A stretch of DNA of 64,000 nucleotides from an uncultured Bacteroidota bacterium (GTDB taxonomy: Bacteria > Bacteroidota > Bacteroidia > B-17B0 > Aurantibacillaceae), in NCBI GenBank assembly GCA_903834765.1, contig CAILKE010000071.1, positions 1-64,000 on the forward strand. Direction: 5' to 3'. The position numbers and the translations under genes were made by a program. The notes under the pieces were generated by a model, which saw nothing but the letters and a program-made list of their open reading frames with translations, had not been told where the DNA came from and made no database searches. Below are positions 36,328 through 44,589 of this stretch, piece by piece. Position 1 is the first letter of the stretch, and the number at the start of each line of letters is the position of its first letter.

Positions 36328-37938
36328 ATGGCTGAAATCGTAAGAATGCCCAAATTAAGTGATACAATGACGGATGGCGTTATTGCAAAATGGCACAAAA
36401 AAGTTGGAGATAAAGTTAAAAGCGGTGAGTTATTAGCCGATATAGAAACTGACAAAGCAACCATGGAATTTGAATCATTTCAGGATGGTGTTTTATTACA
36501 TATTGGCGTTCCAGAAAAAGGTACTATCGCTGTGGATGGCCTCATTGCTATACTTGGCAAAGAAGGCGAAGACATCAGTGGAATTATAAATGAAAAATTA
36601 GAAATGAAAAATGAAATTGTAACTTCAAAACTAGAAAGTGAAAATAATTTATCATCTAACATTTATAATTTAAAATTACCCTTAGGTGTTGAAGTTGTTC
36701 GTATGCCAAAATTAAGTGATACAATGACAGAAGGCGTTGTTGAGAAATGGCACAAAAAAGTAGGCGATAAAGTAAAGAGTGGCGAATTACTAGCGGATAT
36801 CGCTACAGATAAAGCAACCATGGAGTTTGAATCATTTCAAGATGGTGTGTTAATTCATATTGGTGTTGCAGAAGGAAAAAGTGTTCCTGTTGATAGTGTT
36901 TTAGCTATCTTAGGAAAAGGTGGGGAAGATATCGCAGCCATTTTGAAAACGATTGAAGGTCCTGGAAAGACTCAAGAGACTAAAGGGACTCAAGAGAAAA
37001 AGGAGACAAGCACAACTATAACAACTCCTACAACATCAAACAACTCTGCTCAAACAACCAATAACTCTAATGACGGTAGAGTAAAAGCAAGTCCTTTAGC
37101 AAAAGCAATAGCAAAAGAAAAAGGTATTGATATTTCAAAAGTGAATGGTTCCGGTGATCATGGCCGTGTAACCAAATCAGATATAGAAAATTACAAACCA
37201 CAAGCGACATCTAGCAGTAGTAATTCAAAAACTGTAAGTTCGTTTGTGCCAGGAGCAGAAGGTTACACAGATGAACCTACTTCTCAAATGCGAAAAGTAA
37301 TTGCAAAACGATTATTAGAAAGCACAAATGGAGCACCGCATTTTTATTTAACAATAGAAGTGGATATGGATAATGCTATCGCTTCTCGAAATGCTATTAA
37401 TGCGATGCCTGATACAAAAGTGTCATTTAATGACTTAGTAATTAAAGCCTGTGCAGTAGCATTACGCAAACATCCAAAAGTAAATACGTCTTGGATGGGA
37501 GATAAGATTCGCTATTACTCTCACGTCCATATTGGTGTAGCAGTTGCAGTGGAAGAAGGATTATTAGTTCCTGTAGTTCGCTTTGCTGATCAAAAATCAT
37601 TATCTCAAATTAGCGCTGAAGTAAAAGATTTAGGAAAACGTGCTAAGGATAAAAAATTACAACCGGCAGATTGGGAAGGAAATACATTTACAGTATCTAA
37701 TTTAGGCATGTTTGGTATTGATGAGTTTACTTCCATTATCAACTCACCTGAGTCTTGTATCTTATCAGTTGGTGCTATCAAACAAGTTCCCGTAGTAAAA
37801 AATAATCAAGTAGTTCCAGGTTCTGTAATGAAAGTAACCTTAGCTTGCGACCACAGAACGGTTGACGGAGCAACGGGTGCTGCTTTCTTACAAACATTAA
37901 GAACTTACTTAGAAAATCCAGTAACGATATTGGCTTAA
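36328..37938 (+). CDS. pdhC: Pyruvate dehydrogenase E2 (dihydrolipoamide acetyltransferase), two lipoyl domains
   Basis: E2 is the core of the complex and passes acetyl from lipoyl-lysine to CoA. The 536-residue protein has two very similar lipoyl domains (1-80 and about 122-200) with lipoylated Lys in E/A-T-D-K-A-T-M (about 42 and 160). A Gln/Thr/Asn-rich linker, an E1/E3-binding domain (KASPLAKAIAKEKGIDISKV, about 250-283) and a catalytic domain ending in D-H-R-T-V-D-G-A (His about 508) follow. The linker between the lipoyl domains (about 88-120, including NNLSSNIYNLKLP) is encoded by a diverged copy of the repeat that borders the upstream cassette (36647-36678). Confidence 0.95.
   Translation: MAEIVRMPKLSDTMTDGVIAKWHKKVGDKVKSGELLADIETDKATMEFESFQDGVLLHIGVPEKGTIAVDGLIAILGKEGEDISGIINEKLEMKNEIVTSKLESENNLSSNIYNLKLPLGVEVVRMPKLSDTMTEGVVEKWHKKVGDKVKSGELLADIATDKATMEFESFQDGVLIHIGVAEGKSVPVDSVLAILGKGGEDIAAILKTIEGPGKTQETKGTQEKKETSTTITTPTTSNNSAQTTNNSNDGRVKASPLAKAIAKEKGIDISKVNGSGDHGRVTKSDIENYKPQATSSSSNSKTVSSFVPGAEGYTDEPTSQMRKVIAKRLLESTNGAPHFYLTIEVDMDNAIASRNAINAMPDTKVSFNDLVIKACAVALRKHPKVNTSWMGDKIRYYSHVHIGVAVAVEEGLLVPVVRFADQKSLSQISAEVKDLGKRAKDKKLQPADWEGNTFTVSNLGMFGIDEFTSIINSPESCILSVGAIKQVPVVKNNQVVPGSVMKVTLACDHRTVDGATGAAFLQTLRTYLENPVTILA
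36647..36678 (+). repeat. Diverged copy of cassette repeat inside pdhC
   Basis: ATTTATCATCTAACATTTA at 36647-36665 differs at only two positions from 36296-36314 (ATTTATCATTCAACATTTA). The match extends weakly into ATAATTTAAAATT. It is in frame and encodes the unusual inter-lipoyl linker of E2. Confidence 0.6.
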
Positions 37939-38077
37939 GATTAAGTTGTATTTTTTATCTAGGTTTTGATTATTTTATATTATTTTGGATTGATATAATT
38001 CAAAATATGTTTTAATACTATTAACTATTATTTTTCTATAGTATTAAATAAATTATTACGTTGATTAAATTTAAATA

Positions 38078-38749
38078 ATGAATCACTCACAATATAACAT
38101 TATCATAGTTGCAGGCGGAACAGGCACTCGCATGCAATCTAGCATACCCAAACAATTTATCGAAATAAAAGGTAAACCTATTTTAATTCATACAATTGAA
38201 AAATTCATTGAATTTGATGAATACATTAATGTGATTGTATGTGTACATAAAGATTATTTAACGGATGCTAATTTTATGTTGGCTGAATATTTTCCTGATA
38301 AAAATATACAAACCGTTGTAGGTGGCGAAACACGATTTCATTCAGTAAAAAATGGATTAAATTGCATAACTAATAAAAATGATATAGTAGGCATACACGA
38401 TGCTGCTCGCCCATTTGTAAGTATAGCAACTATCAAACGTTGTTTTGAAACGGCTTCTATTAAAGGCAATGCAATACCTGTATCACCTGTTAACGAAAGT
38501 TTGCGATTAGTAACTAACGGCATTAATAAAGCGGTGAGTCGTGATGATTATAAAATAGTACAAACACCTCAGTGCTTTTTAGTATCAAAAATACAAACTG
38601 CTTTTGAGCAACCGTTTACGCCTTTCTTTACGGATGATGCAACGGTATTGGAACGTATGGATGAAGAAATATTTTTAGTAGAAGGGAATCCTGAAAACAT
38701 AAAAATTACAAATCCGGATGATGTGAAATTTGCAGAATTATATTTATAA
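38078..38749 (+). CDS. ispD: 2-C-methyl-D-erythritol 4-phosphate cytidylyltransferase
   Basis: IspD catalyses the third step of the MEP isoprenoid pathway, making CDP-methylerythritol from MEP and CTP. The 223-residue length is normal. Seen are the CTP-binding loop A-G-G-T-G-T-R-M-Q-S-S-I-P-K-Q-F (about 11-26), GGETRFHSVKNGL, GIHDAARPFVS (about 106) and the C-terminal VEGNPENIKITNPDD segment. Its stop codon overlaps the ATG of the next gene by 1 nt, so it is translationally coupled to the PolX-like gene. Confidence 0.96.
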   Translation: MNHSQYNIIIVAGGTGTRMQSSIPKQFIEIKGKPILIHTIEKFIEFDEYINVIVCVHKDYLTDANFMLAEYFPDKNIQTVVGGETRFHSVKNGLNCITNKNDIVGIHDAARPFVSIATIKRCFETASIKGNAIPVSPVNESLRLVTNGINKAVSRDDYKIVQTPQCFLVSKIQTAFEQPFTPFFTDDATVLERMDEEIFLVEGNPENIKITNPDDVKFAELYL

Positions 38750-40350
38750 TGATGACAACTGAAGACATAGCTGATGCCCTTGAACTCACAGGGAAGTTAT
38801 TGGAGTTGCATAACGAAAATCCATTCAAAGTAAAAGCCATTAACAGCGCGGCTTACAAGTTAGGTAAAACACGACTCGATTTAAATAATCAATCGATTGA
38901 GGAATTAACCAAAATAGAAGGCATCAGTAAAAGTTTGGCAGAAAAAATTCATGCGTTCACTACTACTGGCACTACTCCTGAACTAAGCGAATTACAAGCG
39001 AAAACGCCCATTGGCGTGATTGACATGTTAGGCATAAAAGGATTAGGTCCAAAAAAAGTAAGACAATTATGGCAAGAATTAGAAATTGAAAGTGTTACTG
39101 ATTTATTGTATGCTTGTCACGAAAACCGATTAGTAGAATTAAAAGGCTTTGGTGCTAAAACTCAAAATTCAATCATTGCTAATATTGAATTCAAATTAAA
39201 AAATACGGGTAAATTTCATTATGCGTATGCCGAAAAAATTGGCAAGCCTATTATAGAGCAATTACTAAAACAAACAGATTTAGTAAGCTACACAGGCGCT
39301 ATGTATCGTAAATGCGAAGTAATAGAGGAAATTGATATTTTAATTGGAGATGAATCAATCGACACTGATGAATTTATTTCGGAACAAATTCTGATTAATT
39401 TTATTCAAGTAAATTCTACTATTTTTTACAGAACCTTAGTAGAAACATCTTCTACAAAAGAACATTTAGAAGGTATACATTTCTCTGAACTAAAAACAAA
39501 ATTATATAAAAGTGAAGAGGATGTTTACGTTAGTTTAAACACTCAATATTGCGAACCTGAATTACGAGAAGGATTTTTTGAATTAGAAAAAGCAAAGGCA
39601 CATACCTTACCAAAATTAATTGAATTAGCTGATTTAAAAGGGATCTTGCACAACCACTCTACCTATAGTGACGGCATGAATTCCCTAGAAGAAATGGCGG
39701 TGTATTGCAAGCAACTTGGTTACGAATATTTAGGAATTTGTGATCACTCTCAAACAGCTAGCTATGCAGGCGGTTTAAAGGTAGAGCAAGTATTATTACA
39801 ACATGATGAAATAATAAAGCTTAATCAGCAATTAGCGCCATTTAAAATATTTAAAGGAATTGAAAGTGATATTTTAGGTAACGGTAATTTAGATTACGAA
39901 GAAGATATTCTCAAAACCTTTGATTTTATTGTTGCTTCCGTTCATGCCAATTTAAAAATGGATGAAGAAAAAGCAACAAGCCGTTTATTAAAAGCAATTG
40001 AAAATCCATACACAACCATTCTTGGTCATCCAACTGGTAGATTATTATTAGGAAGACCAGGTTACCCAATAGATCATAAAAAAATAATTGATGCTTGTGC
40101 TGCCAATAAAGTTGTTATCGAATTAAATGCTCATCCTTACCGCTTGGATATTGACTGGCGATGGATACCATACTGTTTAGAAAAAGGCGTGATGATTTCT
40201 ATTAATCCTGATGCACACCAATTAAAAGGTTACCACGATATGAATTATGGTATTAATGTGGCACGTAAGGGATTATTAACTAAAGAACATTGTTTTAATT
40301 CGAAAAGTTTAATTGAAATAGAACAGTATTTCATTCATAGAAATAAATAG
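38749..40350 (+). CDS. polX: PolX-like protein: degenerate polymerase, intact PHP phosphoesterase
   Basis: This 533-residue protein has the layout of bacterial family X polymerase. Helix-hairpin-helix segments (LTKIEGISKSLAEKI; DMLGIKGLGPKKVRQLW) are followed by a palm region and a C-terminal PHP domain (about 300-533). The PHP ligands are intact: HNHSTYSDGM, CDHSQTAS, GIESDIL, ASVHAN, LGHPTGRLLLG and INPDAH. The palm looks damaged. The segment aligned with G-S-x-R-R...D-x-D reads TGAMYRKCEVIEEIDIL, so the first Asp is Glu, and I see no third carboxylate (V-D-x-R). Expected activity is therefore 3'-5' exonuclease or AP-site processing, with doubtful DNA synthesis. Confidence 0.85.
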   Translation: MMTTEDIADALELTGKLLELHNENPFKVKAINSAAYKLGKTRLDLNNQSIEELTKIEGISKSLAEKIHAFTTTGTTPELSELQAKTPIGVIDMLGIKGLGPKKVRQLWQELEIESVTDLLYACHENRLVELKGFGAKTQNSIIANIEFKLKNTGKFHYAYAEKIGKPIIEQLLKQTDLVSYTGAMYRKCEVIEEIDILIGDESIDTDEFISEQILINFIQVNSTIFYRTLVETSSTKEHLEGIHFSELKTKLYKSEEDVYVSLNTQYCEPELREGFFELEKAKAHTLPKLIELADLKGILHNHSTYSDGMNSLEEMAVYCKQLGYEYLGICDHSQTASYAGGLKVEQVLLQHDEIIKLNQQLAPFKIFKGIESDILGNGNLDYEEDILKTFDFIVASVHANLKMDEEKATSRLLKAIENPYTTILGHPTGRLLLGRPGYPIDHKKIIDACAANKVVIELNAHPYRLDIDWRWIPYCLEKGVMISINPDAHQLKGYHDMNYGINVARKGLLTKEHCFNSKSLIEIEQYFIHRNK

Positions 40351-40370
40351 TCTATTAAATGTATTCTAAT

Positions 40371-40403
40371 AAAAAGAGCCTAATAATTTATTAGGCTCTT
40401 TTT
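40371..40403. terminator. Bidirectional intrinsic terminator
   Basis: A 15-bp perfect stem (40371-40385 with 40389-40403) has a 3-nt loop, with A-run on one side and T-run on the other. It lies between the convergent PolX-like and bactofilin-like repeat genes. Confidence 0.93.
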
Positions 40404-40425
40404 ATTTAATACCTGAAATTAGTGC

Positions 40426-40824
40426 TTAATCAAAAAATCCAAAGAAAAACATTACTGCAGCTTCTTCCTTATCTACACCGCTTGCAGAACCTACAATGCT
40501 TCCATCTTTTCTAACATCGCCATTGCTTTCGATTTTGCCTTTAATACTGCCATTTATTCTAACATCACCGTTAGACTCTACTTTTCCAACAATACTTCCA
40601 TCTTTTCTAATATCACCATTAGATTCAATTTTTCCCTTAATACTTCCATTAACACGGATATCACCATTAGATTCAAATTTTCCTTTGATGCTACCGTTAA
40701 TACGAACATCACCATTAGATTCAATTTTCCCATAAGATGAGCCATTCTTTCTTAAATCTTGAGCTGAAGCTGAATTAACAGCCAAACAAATAACAGAAGC
40801 AATTAGTAATTGTGTGATTTTCAT
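40426..40824 (-). CDS. Secreted 16-residue-repeat (bactofilin-like) protein
   Basis: This 132-residue protein has a signal peptide (1-21, cut at ASA-Q). Five near-perfect 16-residue repeats of the form G-K-I-E-S-N-G-D-V-R-I-N-G-S-I-K (48-bp DNA units) span about residues 32-110. The tail is short, ending AAVMFFFGFFD with a cluster of Phe. Regular G/N-turn repeats of this length suggest a small right-handed beta-helix or '5-fold beta-flower'. The repeat matches the bactofilin segment SNGDVRIDGTLNG encoded at 52 kb. A secreted bactofilin-like polymer is possible; no function is known. Confidence 0.75.
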   Translation of the reverse strand: MKITQLLIASVICLAVNSASAQDLRKNGSSYGKIESNGDVRINGSIKGKFESNGDIRVNGSIKGKIESNGDIRKDGSIVGKVESNGDVRINGSIKGKIESNGDVRKDGSIVGSASGVDKEEAAVMFFFGFFD

Positions 40825-40950
40825 AATTTATTTTTTTAAATTTACTACTCGTATGGCTTTTCGTTTTCGCCCCACTTTTTTAATGTGGTTGGTTCACAAT
40901 AGTTACTTAAATATAAATATAATCTCATCAAATAACGATAGTTTTACAAA

Positions 40951-41544
40951 ATGATTTTTGAAAATTTAAAACGCAAAAAGATTTGCTCTGATTCAGGCTT
41001 TGATAAAATATACCCAAAAACATATCAAGACCACTCTGCTAGGCATTTCACTCCTGTTAAAATAGCTATTAAAGCAGCTAAATTACTTGTAGATAGCCCT
41101 TTAGATAAGATATTAGACATAGGATCAGGAGTTGGTAAATTTTGCAGCATTGGCGCAACGGTTACAGATGCTCATTTTTATGGGATTGAAAAACGAAAGA
41201 CACTTATCAATTTATCAAACAAAATAAAACGACAGTATAAAATAAAAAATGCTCATTTTATTAATAACGATTTTACGAAAATCGATTTTAAAAAATTCAA
41301 TGGAATATATTTTTTCAATTCCTTTCATGAACATTTTGATGAAAGTTGTGTGTTGGATGAAACATCTAAAGTTTCATTGAGCGCTTATAAAAAATATCAC
41401 CAAGATTTAATATCAAAATTAAACGAGTGTGAGAAAGGCACTAAGTTGGTGACGTTTCACACCTTCAAAAATAAAATTCCGTCTACCTACCAATTCATTG
41501 ATATGAATGAAACAGGTCTCCTAAAGTTTTATATAAAAAAATAA
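40951..41544 (+). CDS. Class I SAM-dependent methyltransferase
   Basis: This 197-residue cytosolic protein has the SAM-binding motif I, LDIGSGVGKFC (about 50-60), the acidic end of strand 2 (FYGIEKRKTLI), and motif IV-like FNGIYFFNSFHEHFDES. The N-terminal part (FDKIYPKTYQDHSARHFTPV) is a family-specific cap. The substrate is unknown. It stands alone, with a gene remnant downstream. Confidence 0.75.
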   Translation: MIFENLKRKKICSDSGFDKIYPKTYQDHSARHFTPVKIAIKAAKLLVDSPLDKILDIGSGVGKFCSIGATVTDAHFYGIEKRKTLINLSNKIKRQYKIKNAHFINNDFTKIDFKKFNGIYFFNSFHEHFDESCVLDETSKVSLSAYKKYHQDLISKLNECEKGTKLVTFHTFKNKIPSTYQFIDMNETGLLKFYIKK

Positions 41545-41826
41545 ATAAGTGCGTGCGATTTCCGATACAATTTTATTAAACAAAAGATTGTATTTTGTAA
41601 ATCAAACGAAGGATATGATTATTTGAAAATAAAAAATTATCAAACAGATATGAAACATGGTTCATATATTACTAATGGTAAAAATTACAGTTATGATAAT
41701 TATACGTTAACAAAAGGGGATAAAGCCGTTAAGATCATCGTAAGTTATTTACAAGACGATGAATTATTAAGTAATTATGCTAATATTGTATCTCAAAGTA
41801 TTTTTAAAAACAAGCAACAAATCTAA
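41545..41826 (+). pseudogene. Possible gene remnant (C-terminal fragment)
   Basis: A frame open from 41545 to a stop at 41826 has no ATG until residue 10 of a possible TTG-started product (41623). The readable part (DMKHGSYITNGKNYSYDNYT, then DKAVKIIVSYLQDDELL) looks like the end of a folded protein rather than a complete one. There is no signal peptide or ribosome-site support. I read it as a decayed gene, though a 67-residue protein from the TTG is possible. Confidence 0.35.
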
Positions 41827-41837
41827 TCATTTCATAA

Positions 41838-43355
41838 ATGGCAATACTCAATTCTATAGCATCCTGGTTAATGAAAAAACGGATGCATCAAATAGAGTTG
41901 TTTATGAAATACCCACACGACGTTCAAAACGAGTGGTTATTAAATCTAACTTCTTCTGCTCACAAAACAGAATTCGGAAAAGCACATCATTTTAAATCCA
42001 TTACTAATTACGAGCAGTTTAAACAACAAGTTCCTATACAAGGTTACGAATCACTGAAACCCCTTATAGAACGTACTCGCCGAGGAGAACAAAATTTATT
42101 ATGGCATACAGATATAAAATGGTTTGCTAAAAGCAGCGGCACTACTGATAAAAGTAAGTATATCCCTGTTAGCAAAGAATTTTTAGATGGTTGTCATTAC
42201 AATGGTGGCAGAGATATGATTACCTTTCAATGTATTAATAATGCTGACACGAAATTATTTACCGGAAAAAATTTAGCGCTTGGAGGAAGTTTCAAAACGG
42301 ATAATTTCGGAGATCATCATTCTTATCATGGTGATGTTAGTGCTATTATTATTCAGAATTTACCAATGTGGGCGGAGTATTTCAGAGCACCTGATGTTAA
42401 CATCGCCTTGATGGATAATTGGGAAGATAAGCTCGAGAAAATGGCATTATCGATGGCTGATGAAAACGTGACTAGTTTAGCTGGTGTTCCAAGTTGGATG
42501 CTTGTTTTGATAAAACGTATTTTAGAATTAAAAAAAGTTGATGATCTAAAAGATATTTGGCCAAACTTAGAAGTTTATTTTCACGGCGGCGTAAGCTTTA
42601 CCCCTTATAAAGAATTATTCGAGAAGTTATTCAATAACAACAACGTTGCGTATATGCAGTTATATAGTGCTTCTGAAGGGTTCTTTGGTATACAAGATGA
42701 ACGCGTTAGTAATGAAATGTTGTTAATGTTAGATTATGGAATTTATTATGAATTTATTCCAGTGTCGGAATTACAAAAAGAAAATCCCAAGACATATAAT
42801 TTATCTGAGGTTCAAAAAGATAAAGACTATGCTATGCTTATCAGTACTAATGCGGGTTTATGGCGATATCAAGTTGGAGACACTATTCGTTTCACCAATT
42901 TAAGTCCGTATCGTTTTATAATCACTGGCCGTACAAAACAACACATTAATGTGTTTGGTGAAGAATTGATGATACATAATGTAGAGCTTGCTTTAAAAAC
43001 AGCGTGCGAAAAAACAAAAGCACATATTATAGATTTTACTGTTGCCCCTGTGTTTATGACTGATAATACGGGCGCACACGAATGGCTCATTGAATTTGAT
43101 CAAGAGCCTAATAACCTAGATTTTTTTATTTCTGTATTAGACGATACGCTTAAACATATCAATTCTGATTATGAAGCAAAACGTTTCAATAATTATGTAT
43201 TACAAAAACCAGTAATTAATTTATTACCAAAAAATAGTTTTTATAATTGGTTAAAAGCAAATAATAAATTGGGCGGACAATTTAAAGTGCCTCGATTAAG
43301 CAATGATAGAAACACTTTAGAAGACGTTAAGAGAAGCTTATTAAAACACGCTTAA
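41838..43355 (+). CDS. GH3 auxin-responsive-promoter-family acyl-adenylating enzyme
   Basis: This 505-residue cytosolic ANL-superfamily protein is homologous to plant GH3 amino-acid conjugases. In bacteria the family presumably adenylates a carboxylic acid and transfers it to an amine. The ATP-binding P-loop-like segment WFAKSSGTTDKSKYIPVS (about 91-108), LYSASEGFFGIQ (about 277-288) and the GLWRYQVGDTIRF and GRTKQHINVFGEE motifs are all present. The natural substrate in Bacteroidota is unknown. It is convergent with the YkgJ-like gene, with which it shares overlapping stop codons. Confidence 0.9.
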   Translation: MAILNSIASWLMKKRMHQIELFMKYPHDVQNEWLLNLTSSAHKTEFGKAHHFKSITNYEQFKQQVPIQGYESLKPLIERTRRGEQNLLWHTDIKWFAKSSGTTDKSKYIPVSKEFLDGCHYNGGRDMITFQCINNADTKLFTGKNLALGGSFKTDNFGDHHSYHGDVSAIIIQNLPMWAEYFRAPDVNIALMDNWEDKLEKMALSMADENVTSLAGVPSWMLVLIKRILELKKVDDLKDIWPNLEVYFHGGVSFTPYKELFEKLFNNNNVAYMQLYSASEGFFGIQDERVSNEMLLMLDYGIYYEFIPVSELQKENPKTYNLSEVQKDKDYAMLISTNAGLWRYQVGDTIRFTNLSPYRFIITGRTKQHINVFGEELMIHNVELALKTACEKTKAHIIDFTVAPVFMTDNTGAHEWLIEFDQEPNNLDFFISVLDDTLKHINSDYEAKRFNNYVLQKPVINLLPKNSFYNWLKANNKLGGQFKVPRLSNDRNTLEDVKRSLLKHA

Positions 43356-43834
43356 ATTATTTTCTTTAATCGTTCGGTTATTTCTAATACTGCCGGGCAA
43401 ACAATGGTATTCTGAAAAGTCAAATCTAAAATTTGTTCCATACGTTTCCGATTTGTATGTGGATATTCTCTGCAGGCTGTGGGGCGAGCTTCGTAAACAG
43501 AACAATAATTATCTGAACCTAAAAACGGGCAAGGGGCTTGACGCAAAACATAATCTTTATCTTCATCTATTAGTAAATAAGTATCAATAAAATCTCCTGG
43601 CTTTTGTTTCAAATGCTTAGCTAATCGTTCAATATCCTTATTATAAAAAATAGGAGATGTTGTTTTGCAACAATTAGCGCAGACTAAGCAATCAATCGTT
43701 TCAAAAACCTCTTCATGCAACTCATGAAATTGATTGTCTAAATTTTTTGGTTTGGTTCGCTTCAATTTGTCAAAAAAAATCCTGTTCTCTTTCTTAAGAG
43801 TAGACGCTTTTTGATTATGTTTTTTAAAATCCAA
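43352..43834 (-). CDS. YkgJ-family cysteine-cluster protein
   Basis: This 160-residue protein has the Cys pattern C-L-V-C-A-N-C-C (about 52-59), then APCPFLGSDNYCSVYEARPTACREYP (about 102-127). These are the eight or so cysteines of the YkgJ/CxxCxxCC family, which binds zinc or an iron-sulfur cluster. Function unknown. The best start is a TTG codon at 43834, as no internal ATG precedes the Cys motif. It follows truB on the same strand after 42 nt. Confidence 0.85.
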   Translation of the reverse strand: MDFKKHNQKASTLKKENRIFFDKLKRTKPKNLDNQFHELHEEVFETIDCLVCANCCKTTSPIFYNKDIERLAKHLKQKPGDFIDTYLLIDEDKDYVLRQAPCPFLGSDNYCSVYEARPTACREYPHTNRKRMEQILDLTFQNTIVCPAVLEITERLKKII

Positions 43835-43876
43835 AATACAACGTGTAATTTGAAGGTGAGCGAATTAAATAATTAG

Positions 43877-44584
43877 TTAATATGAATATTCTTTAATGTA
43901 TTCTTCCGGAGATTTAGCATCTTCTATTTTAAAATGACCAATTTTAGTGCGACATAGAGCATCAAGGTATGCGCCACTATTTAAGGCTAAACCGAAATCG
44001 CGAGCAATACTTCGTATATATGTTCCTTTCGTACAAGCAATTTTAAAATCTACATAAGGTAAATTATAGTTTGTTATTTCAAATTCTAAAATTTCAATCG
44101 GTCGTGCTTTTAATTCAATCTCCTGTCCTGCTCTTGCTAGTTTGTATAAACGTTTGCCGTCAACTTTAACAGCGCTAAACATAGGTGGTATTTGTTCTTG
44201 CTTACCAACAAAGGATTTCGCTGTTTCTAGCACAAATTCTTTAGTAATATGATCGATTGAAAAAACTTCATCCACTTCTTTTTCTTTATCATAACAAGGC
44301 GTTGTAGCGCCAATAAAAAAAGTACCTGTATATTCTTTTGGTAAATCCTGAAAAGAAGAAATTTCTTTGGTTTTTTTTCCGGTACAAATTATTAATAATC
44401 CAGTCGCTAATGGATCGAGGGTACCGGCATGTCCAATACGTAATTGCACTAATTTATCATCCAATAATAATGAAGGATGTTTTTTAAGAGCGTGCTTTAA
44501 TTTATTAACCGCCTGAAAAGACGACCAAGTGTATGGTTTATTAATTAAGAGTAATTCGCCTGAGCGGTAATTTTGTTCAATCAT
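43877..44584 (-). CDS. truB: tRNA pseudouridine-55 synthase
   Basis: TruB isomerises U55 to pseudouridine in the T-loop of tRNAs. It has 235 residues, the short Bacteroidota form without a C-terminal PUA domain. The catalytic motif is G-H-A-G-T-L-D-P-L-A-T-G (catalytic Asp at about 57). The N-terminal INKPYTWSSFQAVNKLK, PPMFSAVKVDGKRLYKLAR and CTKGTYIRSIARDFG segments are typical. It starts 5 nt after ribBA, so they form one transcript. Confidence 0.97.
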   Translation of the reverse strand: MIEQNYRSGELLLINKPYTWSSFQAVNKLKHALKKHPSLLLDDKLVQLRIGHAGTLDPLATGLLIICTGKKTKEISSFQDLPKEYTGTFFIGATTPCYDKEKEVDEVFSIDHITKEFVLETAKSFVGKQEQIPPMFSAVKVDGKRLYKLARAGQEIELKARPIEILEFEITNYNLPYVDFKIACTKGTYIRSIARDFGLALNSGAYLDALCRTKIGHFKIEDAKSPEEYIKEYSY

Positions 44585-44589
44585 TATCC

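Noticed and set aside
40496-40735. 48-bp tandem repeats (possible CRISPR or satellite) and a plus-strand frame of 79 codons
   Set aside because: The repeats are contiguous without spacers and encode the 16-residue units of the minus-strand secreted protein; the plus frame is its shadow.
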